Positions 1 through 7,979 of a DNA stretch of 64,000 nucleotides are shown here, in pieces; the stretch's first letter is position 1; every line of letters begins with the position of its first letter. The notes below the pieces were generated by a model. The model worked only from the letters and a program-made list of their open reading frames with translations, did not search any database and had not been told where the DNA came from. A program made the translations under genes and the position numbers. The stretch covers positions 3,655,125 to 3,719,124 of the forward strand of contig NC_012997.1 of assembly GCF_000023025.1 (NCBI RefSeq). Direction: 5' to 3'. This stretch comes from Teredinibacter turnerae T7901 (GTDB lineage Bacteria > Pseudomonadota > Gammaproteobacteria > Pseudomonadales > Cellvibrionaceae).

Positions 1-35
1 AGGACTGATGCGGGCAATTGCGTACTATCCAACCC

Positions 36-242
36 TTAAACAGCTTCAAACGTACTCCTTCTCAAGCAACTGGCCTCATACTCCAGCACATCTTCTCGCC
101 TGTACCTGACCTGGCCGCCCAGTTTCACGTAAATTGGGCCAATGCCCTCAGATCGCCATCGCTCCGGTGTCGCCTCGCTTACTTGCCACCTATTACATAG
201 CTCTCTTTGCCTTTGCGTCATAAGTGCTTGGTATTCATTCAT
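36..242 (-). CDS. AlpA/excisionase-like helix-turn-helix protein
   Basis: This 68-residue protein carries a winged helix-turn-helix of the MerR/AlpA/excisionase type. The segment RWQVSEATPERWRSEGIGP is the helix-turn-helix, and VKLGGQVRYRREDVLEYE is the wing with the usual arginine before the last helix. Such proteins act as DNA-bending recombination directionality factors or as regulators on genomic islands. A GGAG Shine-Dalgarno lies just upstream of the ATG. It is divergent from the HigB gene, so both share the short gap at 243-301. The family assignment is secure; the role (excision or regulation) is inferred from the accessory context. Confidence 0.75.
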   Translation of the reverse strand: MNEYQALMTQRQRELCNRWQVSEATPERWRSEGIGPIYVKLGGQVRYRREDVLEYEASCLRRSTFEAV

Positions 243-301
243 ATTGATTCTCCAGTATATTTTAGTTGAGCAAGTCCCATTTTGGGACTATTGTTAACTA
301 T

Positions 302-604
302 ATGAGAATCATTGCCCTATCGACACTGAAAACTTTCTGGGAAGAAAACCCAGAGTACATGGATGCGAAAGAGCCTACGCTTGCTTGGTATCGACATGCA
401 TTAGCGGCTGACTGGTGCGCACCAGCTGATGTAAAGCAGGACTTCAGAAATGCTAGCATTCTTAAAGATGGACGTGCGGTTTTTAATATTGCAGGCAACA
501 AGTACCGACTGGTCGTCTGGACCAACGATGCCTATCGTGTGATGTACATCCGATTCATAGGCACCCATGCGCAGTACGACAAAATTGATGTACAAACTAT
601 TTAA
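302..604 (+). CDS. higB: HigB-family toxin (mRNA interferase)
   Basis: This is a 100-residue RelE-superfamily toxin of the HigB_toxin type, starting MRIIALSTLKTFWE. The family hallmark at the C-terminal half is GNKYRLVVWTNDAYRVMYIRFIGTHAQYDKID. Members cleave mRNA, usually in a ribosome-dependent way. The ATG at 302 is preferred over an upstream TTG (266) because family members begin with this MRII motif. The antitoxin gene follows after 17 bases, toxin first, which is the typical hig order. Expression is probably repressed by the antitoxin acting at the promoter in 243-301. Confidence 0.9.
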   Translation: MRIIALSTLKTFWEENPEYMDAKEPTLAWYRHALAADWCAPADVKQDFRNASILKDGRAVFNIAGNKYRLVVWTNDAYRVMYIRFIGTHAQYDKIDVQTI

Positions 605-621
605 TTGCCGGAGGAACTACC

Positions 622-990
622 ATGGACATCAAACCGATTAAAACTGATTCCGACTACCGAGCGGCATTAAAAGAAATTGAAAGCCTAATGATGGCTGGCC
701 CTGACACACCTGAAGGCGAAAAGCTGGATGTCATGGTCACGCTTATCGAAGCTTATGAGGCCAAGCATTTCCCTATGGAACTGCCTGACCCTGTTGAAGC
801 CATTAAGTTTGAGATGGAACGTAAAGGTTTAACCGTAAAAGACCTTGAGCCCATGATTGGTAAGAGTAATCGAGTCTATGAGATTCTCAATCACAAACGC
901 TCGCTCACGCTAAAAATGATCTGGAAGCTGCATGAGGGCTTGGGTATTCCAGCTGAGTCTCTGATCAAACCACCACAAGCACATGCTTAA
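622..990 (+). CDS. higA: HigA-family antitoxin (HTH regulator)
   Basis: This 122-residue protein has an acidic N-terminal part (KTDSDYRAALKEIESLM) followed by an XRE-type helix-turn-helix at about residues 65-115 (GLTVKDLEPMIGKSNRVYEI, then SLTLKMIWKLHEGLGIPAESL). This is the COG5499 HigA architecture, in which the HTH represses the operon and the N-terminal segment neutralises HigB. It lies 17 bases after higB and has a GGAGG Shine-Dalgarno. Its last codons overlap the start of the following broken TOTE gene by 8 bases, so that remnant may once have been in the same transcript. Confidence 0.9.
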   Translation: MDIKPIKTDSDYRAALKEIESLMMAGPDTPEGEKLDVMVTLIEAYEAKHFPMELPDPVEAIKFEMERKGLTVKDLEPMIGKSNRVYEILNHKRSLTLKMIWKLHEGLGIPAESLIKPPQAHA

Positions 991-1540
991 ACATGAAAGT
1001 TTCCAAAGCATTGCCGAGATTGACTCTCGGCTTGTTGCGCTTGAACAGGAGAAAAAGCAACTTCTAGCTCTCAGAGAACAACTTCTAAAGCCCCCATCAA
1101 ATACATCTGACTCGCCCCTATATTCACCAGAACAAAAGATTGCCATTTTCAGAGGATTGTTTAGAGGCAGAACTGATATTTTCGCTAACCGTTGGAAAAA
1201 TCAGCAAGCACGAAGTGACTACTCCGTTGCTTGCAGCAAGTGGGTAAATCGAATCTGCAATTAACCACGTATGAGGTATCAGGATTAGCTTCATTGCCAG
1301 GTTAGTGAATTCAACGATCAAGTTATTTATCACCAGGTGTCTGGACAACAGATTATTGGCCTTTACGCACTTCGCTTCTTAAGGTTCACACCTGCGTTAT
1401 GCCAGCTGCCGATTTTCGATAAAGAAAGTTGGCAAGACGAAGTGAAAGCATAGCTACATGTCGAACGAAGATACCGTTCGTTTTTTGGATGAGCAAGATG
1501 GCCCGGGTTCAGCGTCGCTTATCTTAGGGCGTTTCAGGTA
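983..1540 (+). pseudogene. Degenerate N-terminal fragment of a TOTE-type primase/helicase gene
   Basis: The first 93 codons give a coiled-coil start (IDSRLVALEQEKKQLL) followed by SPEQKIAIFRGLFRGRTDIF and ACSKWVNRIC. This matches the opening of TOTE conflict-system proteins, which carry an archaeo-eukaryotic primase domain. The frame then meets stops at 1262, 1286 and 1451, but reading straight through without frameshift still gives family-like text: FNDQVIYHQVSGQQIIGLY and IFDKESWQDEVKA (1412-1450). This resembles the DQVV..HL.G....GVYPL and DFDK..W..D segments of the primase. The gene has therefore decayed mostly by point mutations. Similarity fades after about 1500 and no helicase part follows. 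Family recall is from memory of the motif pattern. Confidence 0.7.
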
Positions 1541-1656
1541 GAAATTAAGTTCAAGTCCCCATCGAACTTGAATCGAGGCCATATAAGGACGCCAGTTCAA
1601 ATCCCTATAACGAATTTATAAGCTTCCCTGCTAGAAATGAGACTCCAATACCCTTG

Positions 1657-2997
1657 TTACATTTGATTCGGTATTGCCGCTGGTGAGCTGCTTGCAAATT
1701 TCTCGCGAGTCAACTTATCCACAACATTCTTAGTGGTTTCGGAATCTATTTGCTGGAGGTAATTGGCTAAACCAGCGCCGCCCGAGAGCTTAACCGCAAG
1801 TGCGTAGTATTCGTCTCCTAGCCATTTTGATCCTGCACTAACAATGATTTTGTGCTGACTTGAGACAATTAAACTAAACGACAATAAGGTTTTAAGAATG
1901 CTATATCGATCAACTTGAGCCTTTCGCTCAATGACGGGTAGTTCAAAGGTGCTGAACCATTCACTGGATTTTTCAACGATTTCATCAAGCGGAACGTAAA
2001 CATTAAACGGGGATGAGTTACCCCCCTTTATTTTGTCGAGCTCTCGATATGTGAGGTAAAGCAGTATCCTGTCTTCAACCATCTCATCGTCACCATAGAA
2101 AAGCATACCACCGGAGCAAAAGCCGATGTCATTCTTCAGTCCAGTTAGTAGCGTGGACAACCTGCGCTTGTGTTCATTATCTAATGTTTTTTTCTTCGGT
2201 TTCTGTTCATCCTCCATCTGAGACATTGCAGATAAATACAAAGAATTGAAATAGGAGGTTTCGAGATTGTGATTAATTCTAGTGGCCCCGGCATCCTTAA
2301 GCTGAATAATATGATCTTCATTCAAAGATCCAAGCGACACGCACATGGGAAGATCACGGCAGTGTGGGTCGTCGCTCGCACGAATCTCTCTTATGGTGTT
2401 CAGAATCACACGAAATTGGTGGCTAGTGATTGTACGAGATGTGGTGATAAGTTTGCGATTGTTAGAATAAGATTTGTTTTTAATCGCATCAACAAACTCG
2501 TCCACTGTGTTTATATTTCCAAGTATCCGCTCAGCCACACTTGTCTCTTCATTATCTTTCGGTACAAAAATGCAAGACCCGTACGTACCGTAGTTGCACG
2601 GTGTCAAGCACGTTGTGAACGCGTATATGGACTGACAAACGCGAATCGCCTCGTTGTTCTCCGTTGCGCGATTGGCTGCCACTACATTGAGCAATTCGAT
2701 AACGTTATCGGCTTGATCCTCTGGGGCATACTCCAGTTTTATAATGTCTTCGATAGAAATGCTGGAACCATTTTTAAAATCCTGGGTAATTCTCTCAAAA
2801 AAGTCCGACCAGTCGATACTGTATGCTTTCGTTTTGTATGTTTGCTTGAGTTCTTTGATTTTTTTCGCGATTTTGATGGCATTTCTGGTGTCGTTAAGAC
2901 TGTTTTCCAACTCGCTATAAGCGGCAGAAAGGTCGGGTGGGTATATCTCCTCTGCAAGCGTCTGTATTTTACGCACTAGATCGTTAAGTGTAGTCAT
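1657..2997 (-). CDS. Biotin-synthase-like radical SAM protein with atypical cysteine motif
   Basis: This 446-residue protein starts at ATG 2997, with GGAG 7 bases upstream; a TTG directly before it is unlikely to be used. The core resembles BioB: LGSLNEDHIIQLKDAGATR, then INHNLETS (residues 241-248) and CSGGMLFYGDDEMVEDRILL (294 onward). These match the BioB NHN-D-TS and CSGG-GETxxDR motifs. The radical SAM cluster motif, CX3CX2C in BioB, appears as C130-LTP-C134-NY-G137, so the third cysteine is glycine, with another cysteine at 142. An N-terminal helical extension of about 110 residues is not found in BioB. The substrate is unknown. It probably shares an operon with the diiron oxygenase upstream. 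Confidence 0.75.
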   Translation of the reverse strand: MTTLNDLVRKIQTLAEEIYPPDLSAAYSELENSLNDTRNAIKIAKKIKELKQTYKTKAYSIDWSDFFERITQDFKNGSSISIEDIIKLEYAPEDQADNVIELLNVVAANRATENNEAIRVCQSIYAFTTCLTPCNYGTYGSCIFVPKDNEETSVAERILGNINTVDEFVDAIKNKSYSNNRKLITTSRTITSHQFRVILNTIREIRASDDPHCRDLPMCVSLGSLNEDHIIQLKDAGATRINHNLETSYFNSLYLSAMSQMEDEQKPKKKTLDNEHKRRLSTLLTGLKNDIGFCSGGMLFYGDDEMVEDRILLYLTYRELDKIKGGNSSPFNVYVPLDEIVEKSSEWFSTFELPVIERKAQVDRYSILKTLLSFSLIVSSQHKIIVSAGSKWLGDEYYALAVKLSGGAGLANYLQQIDSETTKNVVDKLTREKFASSSPAAIPNQM

Positions 2998-3259
2998 CAA
3001 GTTTCTCCGGTATAAAAGATCCGTATGTGATTGAGTGACGATAAAAAATAAAAATTATGACTGCCAAGCTGAGCATTGAAATGACCAAAGAAACACGAGG
3101 CGACAACACTACTAACGGTTTTGAAAGACTCCAATAACCTTTTTTGCCGCTAAAGCGCAGAATGAAACAGATTATTATTGAATAGCTCGTCTTCAGAGAT
3201 CTCAGAGTGTAACTTTTTTGATTGACAGTCGCGGGAGCATGCGCATCACAACACTTCAT
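2984..3259 (-). CDS. Possible small membrane protein between diiron oxygenase and radical SAM gene
   Basis: This is a 91-codon frame with one convincing hydrophobic stretch (SLVISMLSLAVIIFIFY, about residues 57-73) and a short C-terminal tail. Its last 14 bases overlap the start of the radical SAM gene, a spacing typical of translational coupling, and it lies 68 bases after the diiron oxygenase stop. No clear ribosome binding site precedes the first ATG, and an internal start is possible. I do not recognise a family, and it could be a chance frame in the gap. Confidence 0.35.
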   Translation of the reverse strand: MKCCDAHAPATVNQKSYTLRSLKTSYSIIICFILRFSGKKGYWSLSKPLVVLSPRVSLVISMLSLAVIIFIFYRHSITYGSFIPEKLDDYT

Positions 3260-3327
3260 AGGCCAACAATTTTTGTGGACCGCACGCAGGGGAGCGCATA
3301 CCCCATGTAGGTTTTCTCACCAGCTTG

Positions 3328-4359
3328 CTACTGCAGGCCGGCTTCACCAAAGCTATCCTGTCCACGCTGGGAGCGTAAAATTCCCAGCTCATCAGCGAGG
3401 GTTGTTAATCCTGAGTAGTCAATGCGCCCGAGGTTAACTATATGCTCGGATCGGCAATCCGCTATCATTTCCTGGTAATTCGGAAACCTGATCTGACTCA
3501 GCATGCTCTCCCAGACATCAAGTTCTTGACTGGCAAACCAACTAACAGGTTTTGGAAGTATCTCAGCCAGATAATCCTGTTCCTTTTGGGTTAAGTATGG
3601 ATAGATAACCTTCATGAGATGTTTAAAAATACTGCTATGCGCCATTTCATCCTTGCGATGAACATCTGTCGTTAGCCTATTGATCGGTTGAATGTGCTCA
3701 GCGTCGGCTATCAATGACAGGTAATCACTGACAAAGACCTCAGACACGGTAGCTGTAGCCAGATTTATCAACCGTTTTTTCCACTCCTCATCCACCATAG
3801 CCATTTCACGCTGCATAAATCGCACGAGATCAAAGGTTGGCAGCTTAAGGGTTTCAAGCCCACGTCGCTGGCGAGTAATTCGACAGGTGTTGGTAACAAG
3901 TAAAACATGATAGGCCTCGTCGGTTAAGGTTTCACTTGCAGTCCATTTTATGATGCTGTTTTGTGTTTGCGGCAGTCTTCCGTAAAGGATATCGAGACAG
4001 GAAGGCGATACAATATACGACTCAATATCGATTGTTTTTTCGTTGTAAGCGACCCAACCGCATGAAAGTGCTTTAGACTTCGCCTGGCTATCGGCAGACA
4101 AAAAGAGGTCATGATTGTGAAACGGTAAAAGCTCAGGTAAAAAATCAGGCGCATGCGCGTCAAATGTTATTTCCGGATTCAACTCTTTCTTTTTTACGCC
4201 AGCACGTAACTCCCAGTGTTCAGCGAGTTGTTCAAGCACTTCAAAGCTTTGATTGTCAGATACCTCACCTACTGAATCGTCATAATCGTTTGAACTTGTT
4301 TTTGGCATATTCATTTTACAACTCTCCATTTTTTGGTCTGTTAATACTGATTCAATCAC
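3328..4359 (-). CDS. AurF-family diiron N-oxygenase-like protein
   Basis: The length is 343 residues. It shows the complete ligand pattern of the AurF/CmlI diiron oxygenases, which oxidise arylamines or other amines to hydroxylamine or nitro compounds: E113, E148-AY-H151, E207 and H234-RKD-E238-MA-H241. The spacing (35, 3, 56, 27, 4, 3) is nearly the same as in AurF (E101, E136, H139, E196, H223, E227, H230). It is the first gene of a probable minus-strand operon with a BioB-like radical SAM protein. The N-terminal 50 residues are acidic and poorly conserved, so the true start could be an internal methionine. Diiron assignment is strong; the substrate is unknown. Confidence 0.8.
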   Translation of the reverse strand: MIESVLTDQKMESCKMNMPKTSSNDYDDSVGEVSDNQSFEVLEQLAEHWELRAGVKKKELNPEITFDAHAPDFLPELLPFHNHDLFLSADSQAKSKALSCGWVAYNEKTIDIESYIVSPSCLDILYGRLPQTQNSIIKWTASETLTDEAYHVLLVTNTCRITRQRRGLETLKLPTFDLVRFMQREMAMVDEEWKKRLINLATATVSEVFVSDYLSLIADAEHIQPINRLTTDVHRKDEMAHSSIFKHLMKVIYPYLTQKEQDYLAEILPKPVSWFASQELDVWESMLSQIRFPNYQEMIADCRSEHIVNLGRIDYSGLTTLADELGILRSQRGQDSFGEAGLQ

Positions 4360-4605
4360 TGCTATCGCAGCTAAATCTTAGCTGCGATACAATGTGGTAT
4401 TTTGACGCTTGGAGCGTAAATTTTCTTGCATGTTCGCGCGCCCCGCAACCTTGAACGAATGTACAACAACCTGCCACATCGCTTAGCGTTTTATATGAGC
4501 GAAAATTATTATTAAAATATCAGCTTCTCCGCAGATCACGGAAAACGTGTACCACCTTAATAGTGACATCTAATTTGTATTTTAATTGGCTGGTCAATTT
4601 GCGCT

Positions 4606-4749
4606 ATGAGTAGGCCCCTTAAAAAAACCGAGGACAATGATTTTATTGATTTAATCCACGCTGTTCTTTTAAGATCCGCGATGTGCGGCGTAAGGTATAA
4701 CGCTACAGATGACGTTGATTCCAATAGTTATTTGTTTTTTCAGAAATAA
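4606..4749 (+). CDS. Possible 47-residue small protein
   Basis: This is an ATG-initiated frame encoding a 47-residue, mildly acidic peptide beginning MSRPLKKTEDNDFIDLI and ending NSYLFFQK. The composition looks protein-like (charged start, amphipathic middle, aromatic end), but no Shine-Dalgarno is visible and no family is recognised. It sits alone, divergent from the diiron oxygenase gene. It may be a chance frame. Confidence 0.25.
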   Translation: MSRPLKKTEDNDFIDLIHAVLLRSAMCGVRYNATDDVDSNSYLFFQK

Positions 4750-5128
4750 GGTTTTCTTATTTTTCTTAAAAAGAAATTTATCGCATTGATTTTAAATAAC
4801 TATTTAATTATCTAAAAATTTTCACCAGAGTTCGAAATTATTATTTACTGCAGGAATGAGCAACGGTTCACACCGAAAAAAACCGACTAAAACAGAGACA
4901 GATTTGTCCGCTCGCAACCATTAACAACCTTTGACACCATTTAAGCGCCACGAAGCAAATGGCCATAAGGCATAGTTATTCTTCTGAAAGAGTTTAATTA
5001 TTGGAAATCTTAACCAAATAAGGTCGATAATACCCAGCACAGAAAGATTAGCACTCAATGTGCCCGAAGGGCGATATAACTCGTTGAAATACTTGAAATT
5101 TAAAATTAACCGTCGATATTTCAAGGGC

Positions 5129-5162
5129 GCGATAAAATAGATGGCATCACCTATTTTATCGC
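5129..5162. promoter_or_regulatory. Perfect 12-bp inverted repeat upstream of the amidotransferase
   Basis: GCGATAAAATAG (5129-5140) and CTATTTTATCGC (5151-5162) are perfect reverse complements separated by 10 bases. The repeat ends 65 bases before the amidotransferase ATG. No T-run follows on either strand, so an operator or RNA hairpin in the 5' leader fits better than a terminator. Confidence 0.5.
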
Positions 5163-5227
5163 CGTGCTAGTAATTACTTTACATTACAGTCAAGCGTAAA
5201 AACTGCTATTTACAAAGGACAAATTCA

Positions 5228-5956
5228 ATGAAACAGGCCGCCATAATTCGTCACTTGGCTTTTGAAGATCTGGGTACGCTTGCGGACGCACTATCGCGCT
5301 TAAACTATACCGTTAGCTACTATGAAGCAGGCCTTTGCGAATTCAATAAAATCCTCGCTGATGACCCGGATCTTTTGATCATACTTGGCGGGCCAATAGG
5401 TGCGTACGAAGACGCAGACTACCCTTTTTTAAAGACAGAGCTTTCAATTCTACAAAGCCGCCTTCATAGAGACAGACCGACTCTTGGGATTTGCCTTGGC
5501 GCTCAGCTCATGGCTCGAGCGTTAGGTGCAAAGGTCTATCCCGGCGGAGAAAAAGAGATCGGATGGTTTCCTTTAAGTCTCACCGAGGCCGGCAAGCGTT
5601 CTTTACTCGCACCCTTTGAAATACAGAATGTTCCGGTTCTCCATTGGCATGGAGATACGTTCGATATACCCGATGGCGCTGTCCACCTAGCCGCAAGTGA
5701 GCGTTATCCCAATCAAGCATTTCGGTGGCGCAACAATTGTTTAGCCCTGCAATTCCACCCAGAGGTTACTGAGCTAAATATGGAGCGGTGGTATATAGGG
5801 CACGCAACAGAAATTTCTCAAACACGCGGAACGAGCGTCAGCCAACTACGCAGTGACAGCGCGAAGTACGCAGGTAAGCTCGAGCATGTTGCCGGTGAAA
5901 TTTGGCTCAGCTGGCTGGATCAAGTATCGACGCCAGCCGAGGCGATAGATGCTTAG
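5228..5956 (+). CDS. Class I glutamine amidotransferase (GMP synthase-like)
   Basis: This is a 242-residue stand-alone class I glutamine amidotransferase. The nucleophile is C89 in GICLGAQLM. The oxyanion-hole glycines are in LIILGGPIGAYED, and the His-Glu pair is in QFHPEVTE. Such enzymes release ammonia from glutamine or hydrolyse gamma-glutamyl compounds. The stand-alone GMP-synthase-like group (COG0518) lacks the ATP pyrophosphatase domain, and its acceptor is usually unknown. AAGGA precedes the ATG. The rubredoxin gene follows in the same direction after about 100 bases. Confidence 0.85.
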   Translation: MKQAAIIRHLAFEDLGTLADALSRLNYTVSYYEAGLCEFNKILADDPDLLIILGGPIGAYEDADYPFLKTELSILQSRLHRDRPTLGICLGAQLMARALGAKVYPGGEKEIGWFPLSLTEAGKRSLLAPFEIQNVPVLHWHGDTFDIPDGAVHLAASERYPNQAFRWRNNCLALQFHPEVTELNMERWYIGHATEISQTRGTSVSQLRSDSAKYAGKLEHVAGEIWLSWLDQVSTPAEAIDA

Positions 5957-6061
5957 GAATTGCTACGTCTATTCTCACGGGCAGGCAGTCAATTTCATAG
6001 AAAAGACGTGATTTCACAAGTGAAGTACAACGATCTGAATGCAAATGGAGTTCAACTCGTT

Positions 6062-6274
6062 ATGTCTAAACGATCAAAAACTTATGTCTGTGTCATGTGT
6101 GGGTACATATACAACGAATCGGAGGGCGATCCTGGTAGCGGAATCCGTCCAGGAACATCCTATGACGAACTTCCCGACGACTGGCTCTGCCCCGAGTGCC
6201 TGCTAGAAAAGAGTATGCTCAAACAATTTGGCAGCAAGCGCGCGGCTTCGAACGCGGAAACGGATGCAATCTAG
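6062..6274 (+). CDS. Rubredoxin
   Basis: This 70-residue electron carrier has the two metal-binding knuckles of a rubredoxin, YVCVMCGYIY and DDWLCPECLL, which hold one iron through four cysteines. Between them lies the family segment EGDPGSGIRPGTSYDELP. The ATG at 6062 gives a normal rubredoxin start and is preferred over an in-frame extension from 5960, which has no family match. It has a TGGAG-type Shine-Dalgarno. The redox partner is not evident, although an AurF-type diiron oxygenase lies 2 kb away. Confidence 0.92.
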   Translation: MSKRSKTYVCVMCGYIYNESEGDPGSGIRPGTSYDELPDDWLCPECLLEKSMLKQFGSKRAASNAETDAI

Positions 6275-6363
6275 CGCCCCAATACCCAACTGTCCCTGCT
6301 AAGCGGGTCCACAGAACACACAAAAGAAAGAAAGCGTATTGATTGCAATATCGGGGGCTCCTC

Positions 6364-7065
6364 ATGACAAAGGTAGTTGGTGTCTATAGCGGCAAAGTGG
6401 CCCAGTGGCGTGGAAATGGAAAGCGTTTTGAAACCGCGATCTTCAAAACGCGAGTGGCGGGGAAAGTGGCTATAACTGTGAGTGGTATCACCGATGACTT
6501 CCAGGCCGACCAGGTACACCACGGGGGCCCTGACAAGGCGCTTTGCCTGTTTGCGAGTGAGGAGTATAACAATATCGAAAAGCAATTAGCGCTAAGTCTT
6601 CCCCGCCCCGCGTTTGGCGAGAACTTGCTGGTCTCAGGGGTTGATGATAGAGAGCTCTGCATAGGCGATATTTTATGTATCGGTACGACCAAGCTTCAAG
6701 TAAGCCAGCCACGACGGCCTTGCTACAAAATTTCAGCTGTACATAGAGAACCAAAACTCGCTCACTATTTCCAGCAAACAGGGTACACGGGTTGCTATCT
6801 CCGTTGCTTGGAGCCAGGCCAGCTACAAGCTGGTGATGAAATTGTGTGGCACCACGGCGAGGAAACTAGAGTTAGTATTTTAGATGTCAACCGCATACTC
6901 TACGGGAAGGAGATTGATCCGCAGCTGATTAATCAGCTACTGGCGCTCAAGTCAATTGCGACATCGCTGCGTGCCACGCTTAAAAAACGTCTCGAAGGCG
7001 CGGAGGTTGATGACAGACGACGGCTCTATGGGGAATTCGATGAAACAACGCGAGAATCAGTTTAA
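6364..7065 (+). CDS. MOSC domain protein (YiiM-like)
   Basis: The protein has 233 residues starting at the ATG preceded by GGGGG. It matches the YiiM-type MOSC proteins: FQADQVHHGGPDKALCLF, RPAFGENLLVSG, and the conserved cysteine in QPRRPCYKISAV. MOSC domains bind molybdenum cofactor and transfer sulfur or reduce N-hydroxylated compounds; E. coli YiiM and YcbX take part in resistance to N-hydroxylated base analogues. The last bases overlap the 3' end of the convergent LysR gene by 4 bases. No operon partner is obvious. Confidence 0.88.
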   Translation: MTKVVGVYSGKVAQWRGNGKRFETAIFKTRVAGKVAITVSGITDDFQADQVHHGGPDKALCLFASEEYNNIEKQLALSLPRPAFGENLLVSGVDDRELCIGDILCIGTTKLQVSQPRRPCYKISAVHREPKLAHYFQQTGYTGCYLRCLEPGQLQAGDEIVWHHGEETRVSILDVNRILYGKEIDPQLINQLLALKSIATSLRATLKKRLEGAEVDDRRRLYGEFDETTRESV

Positions 7066-7979
7066 GTGGTGTTCTTTGAGCCAAGGCAGAAGGCATCCTC
7101 TACAAAGCAATCGCGGATGCTGGCTGCAAGCGATAACGCCTGGTGGGTGAGCACGTTGTTTTTCCCCCAAATAAGCCCCACCGAGCGCTGAAGTGTCGGG
7201 TTTTTCAGGGTGATCATGGCAACCTTACTCTGGATCCATTCTGGTATAGCCGCTCTCGGTAACACCACGGCCAACTGCGATACACAGGCAATAAGCAGCA
7301 GGCTGGCTGTCGTGTTCGTCTCAACTTTTATTTTAGGTCGTATGGAAGCCCTCAATGCCGCCGTATCGAAGAGTCGTCTTGAGATATAACGATCGGTCAA
7401 CAACGCCATGGAGAGGCCATGCAGCTGCTTGAAATCAACCACTTCCTGCTCGGCCAACGGATGAGACCTGTGAACAGCCAGATAAAAGTTTTCACTGAAG
7501 AGTTGTTCGGTAACCAGATCTTCACGAATAGTGGGCAAAAAGCCGATACCGAAATCGAGTTTTTCTTTGGCTACACTGTCTTCGAGTTGGCTGCCTGAGA
7601 GTTCCGCAACCCTGACATGAATATTGGGCTCACTCTCCTGTAGCCTGGAAATAGCGGTGGGGATAAGGTGGAAATTCATGCTTTGAATGGTACCGATGTG
7701 AACCAGACATTCACCCGTATCCGCGAGAGAATCAATCTCATTGCGAGCGTCCTCCATCTGCGCGAGAATTTGTCTGGCGTGCTTCAGCATGACCTGGCCA
7801 GCTATAGTGAGCCGCATCCCTCTGTGATGGCGCTCAAACAAAGGGGAGCCGATTTCCTCTTCCAGCTTGCGTAGTTGCTGCGACAAGGCGGGTTGAGTGA
7901 CATGCAGCCTTTCGGCTGCGCGCCCTACGTGTTGTTCATCTGCGATGCCAACCAGGTACCGGAGTTGTTTGATATCCAT
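7062..7979 (-). CDS. LysR-family transcriptional regulator
   Basis: The 305-residue protein begins MDIKQLRYLVGIADEQHVGRAA and has the standard LysR winged HTH (residues 1-60, with RLHVTQPALSQQLRKLEEEI) followed by a periplasmic-binding-protein-like effector domain. Effector and targets cannot be told from sequence. It is convergent with the MOSC gene and is not divergent from any adjacent gene, so the usual inference of a neighbouring target does not apply. Confidence 0.9.
   Translation of the reverse strand: MDIKQLRYLVGIADEQHVGRAAERLHVTQPALSQQLRKLEEEIGSPLFERHHRGMRLTIAGQVMLKHARQILAQMEDARNEIDSLADTGECLVHIGTIQSMNFHLIPTAISRLQESEPNIHVRVAELSGSQLEDSVAKEKLDFGIGFLPTIREDLVTEQLFSENFYLAVHRSHPLAEQEVVDFKQLHGLSMALLTDRYISRRLFDTAALRASIRPKIKVETNTTASLLLIACVSQLAVVLPRAAIPEWIQSKVAMITLKNPTLQRSVGLIWGKNNVLTHQALSLAASIRDCFVEDAFCLGSKNTT

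Larger units (their letters stand above)
4360..5227. other. AT-rich intergenic region
   Basis: This region of nearly 870 bases separates the divergent diiron oxygenase and amidotransferase genes. It is visibly richer in A+T than its flanks, and should hold the promoter of the diiron oxygenase group at its left end and that of the amidotransferase at its right end. It contains one 47-codon frame (4606-4749) and one strong 12-bp inverted repeat (5129-5162), listed separately. Nothing else was recognised. Confidence 0.6.

Noticed and set aside
1529-1620. GTTCAAGTCC and GTTCAAATCC strings resembling tRNA T-loops, suggesting an attachment site
   Set aside because: No pairing T-stem, acceptor stem or anticodon arm surrounds either string, so no tRNA or tRNA fragment can be supported.
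2269-2979. Long plus-strand frame opposite the BioB-like gene
   Set aside because: Its translation has no family-like pattern, while the opposite strand carries clear BioB motifs and a ribosome site.
4921-5124. 67-codon minus-strand frame in the AT-rich gap
   Set aside because: No ribosome site, no recognisable motif, and it ends close to the amidotransferase inverted repeat.
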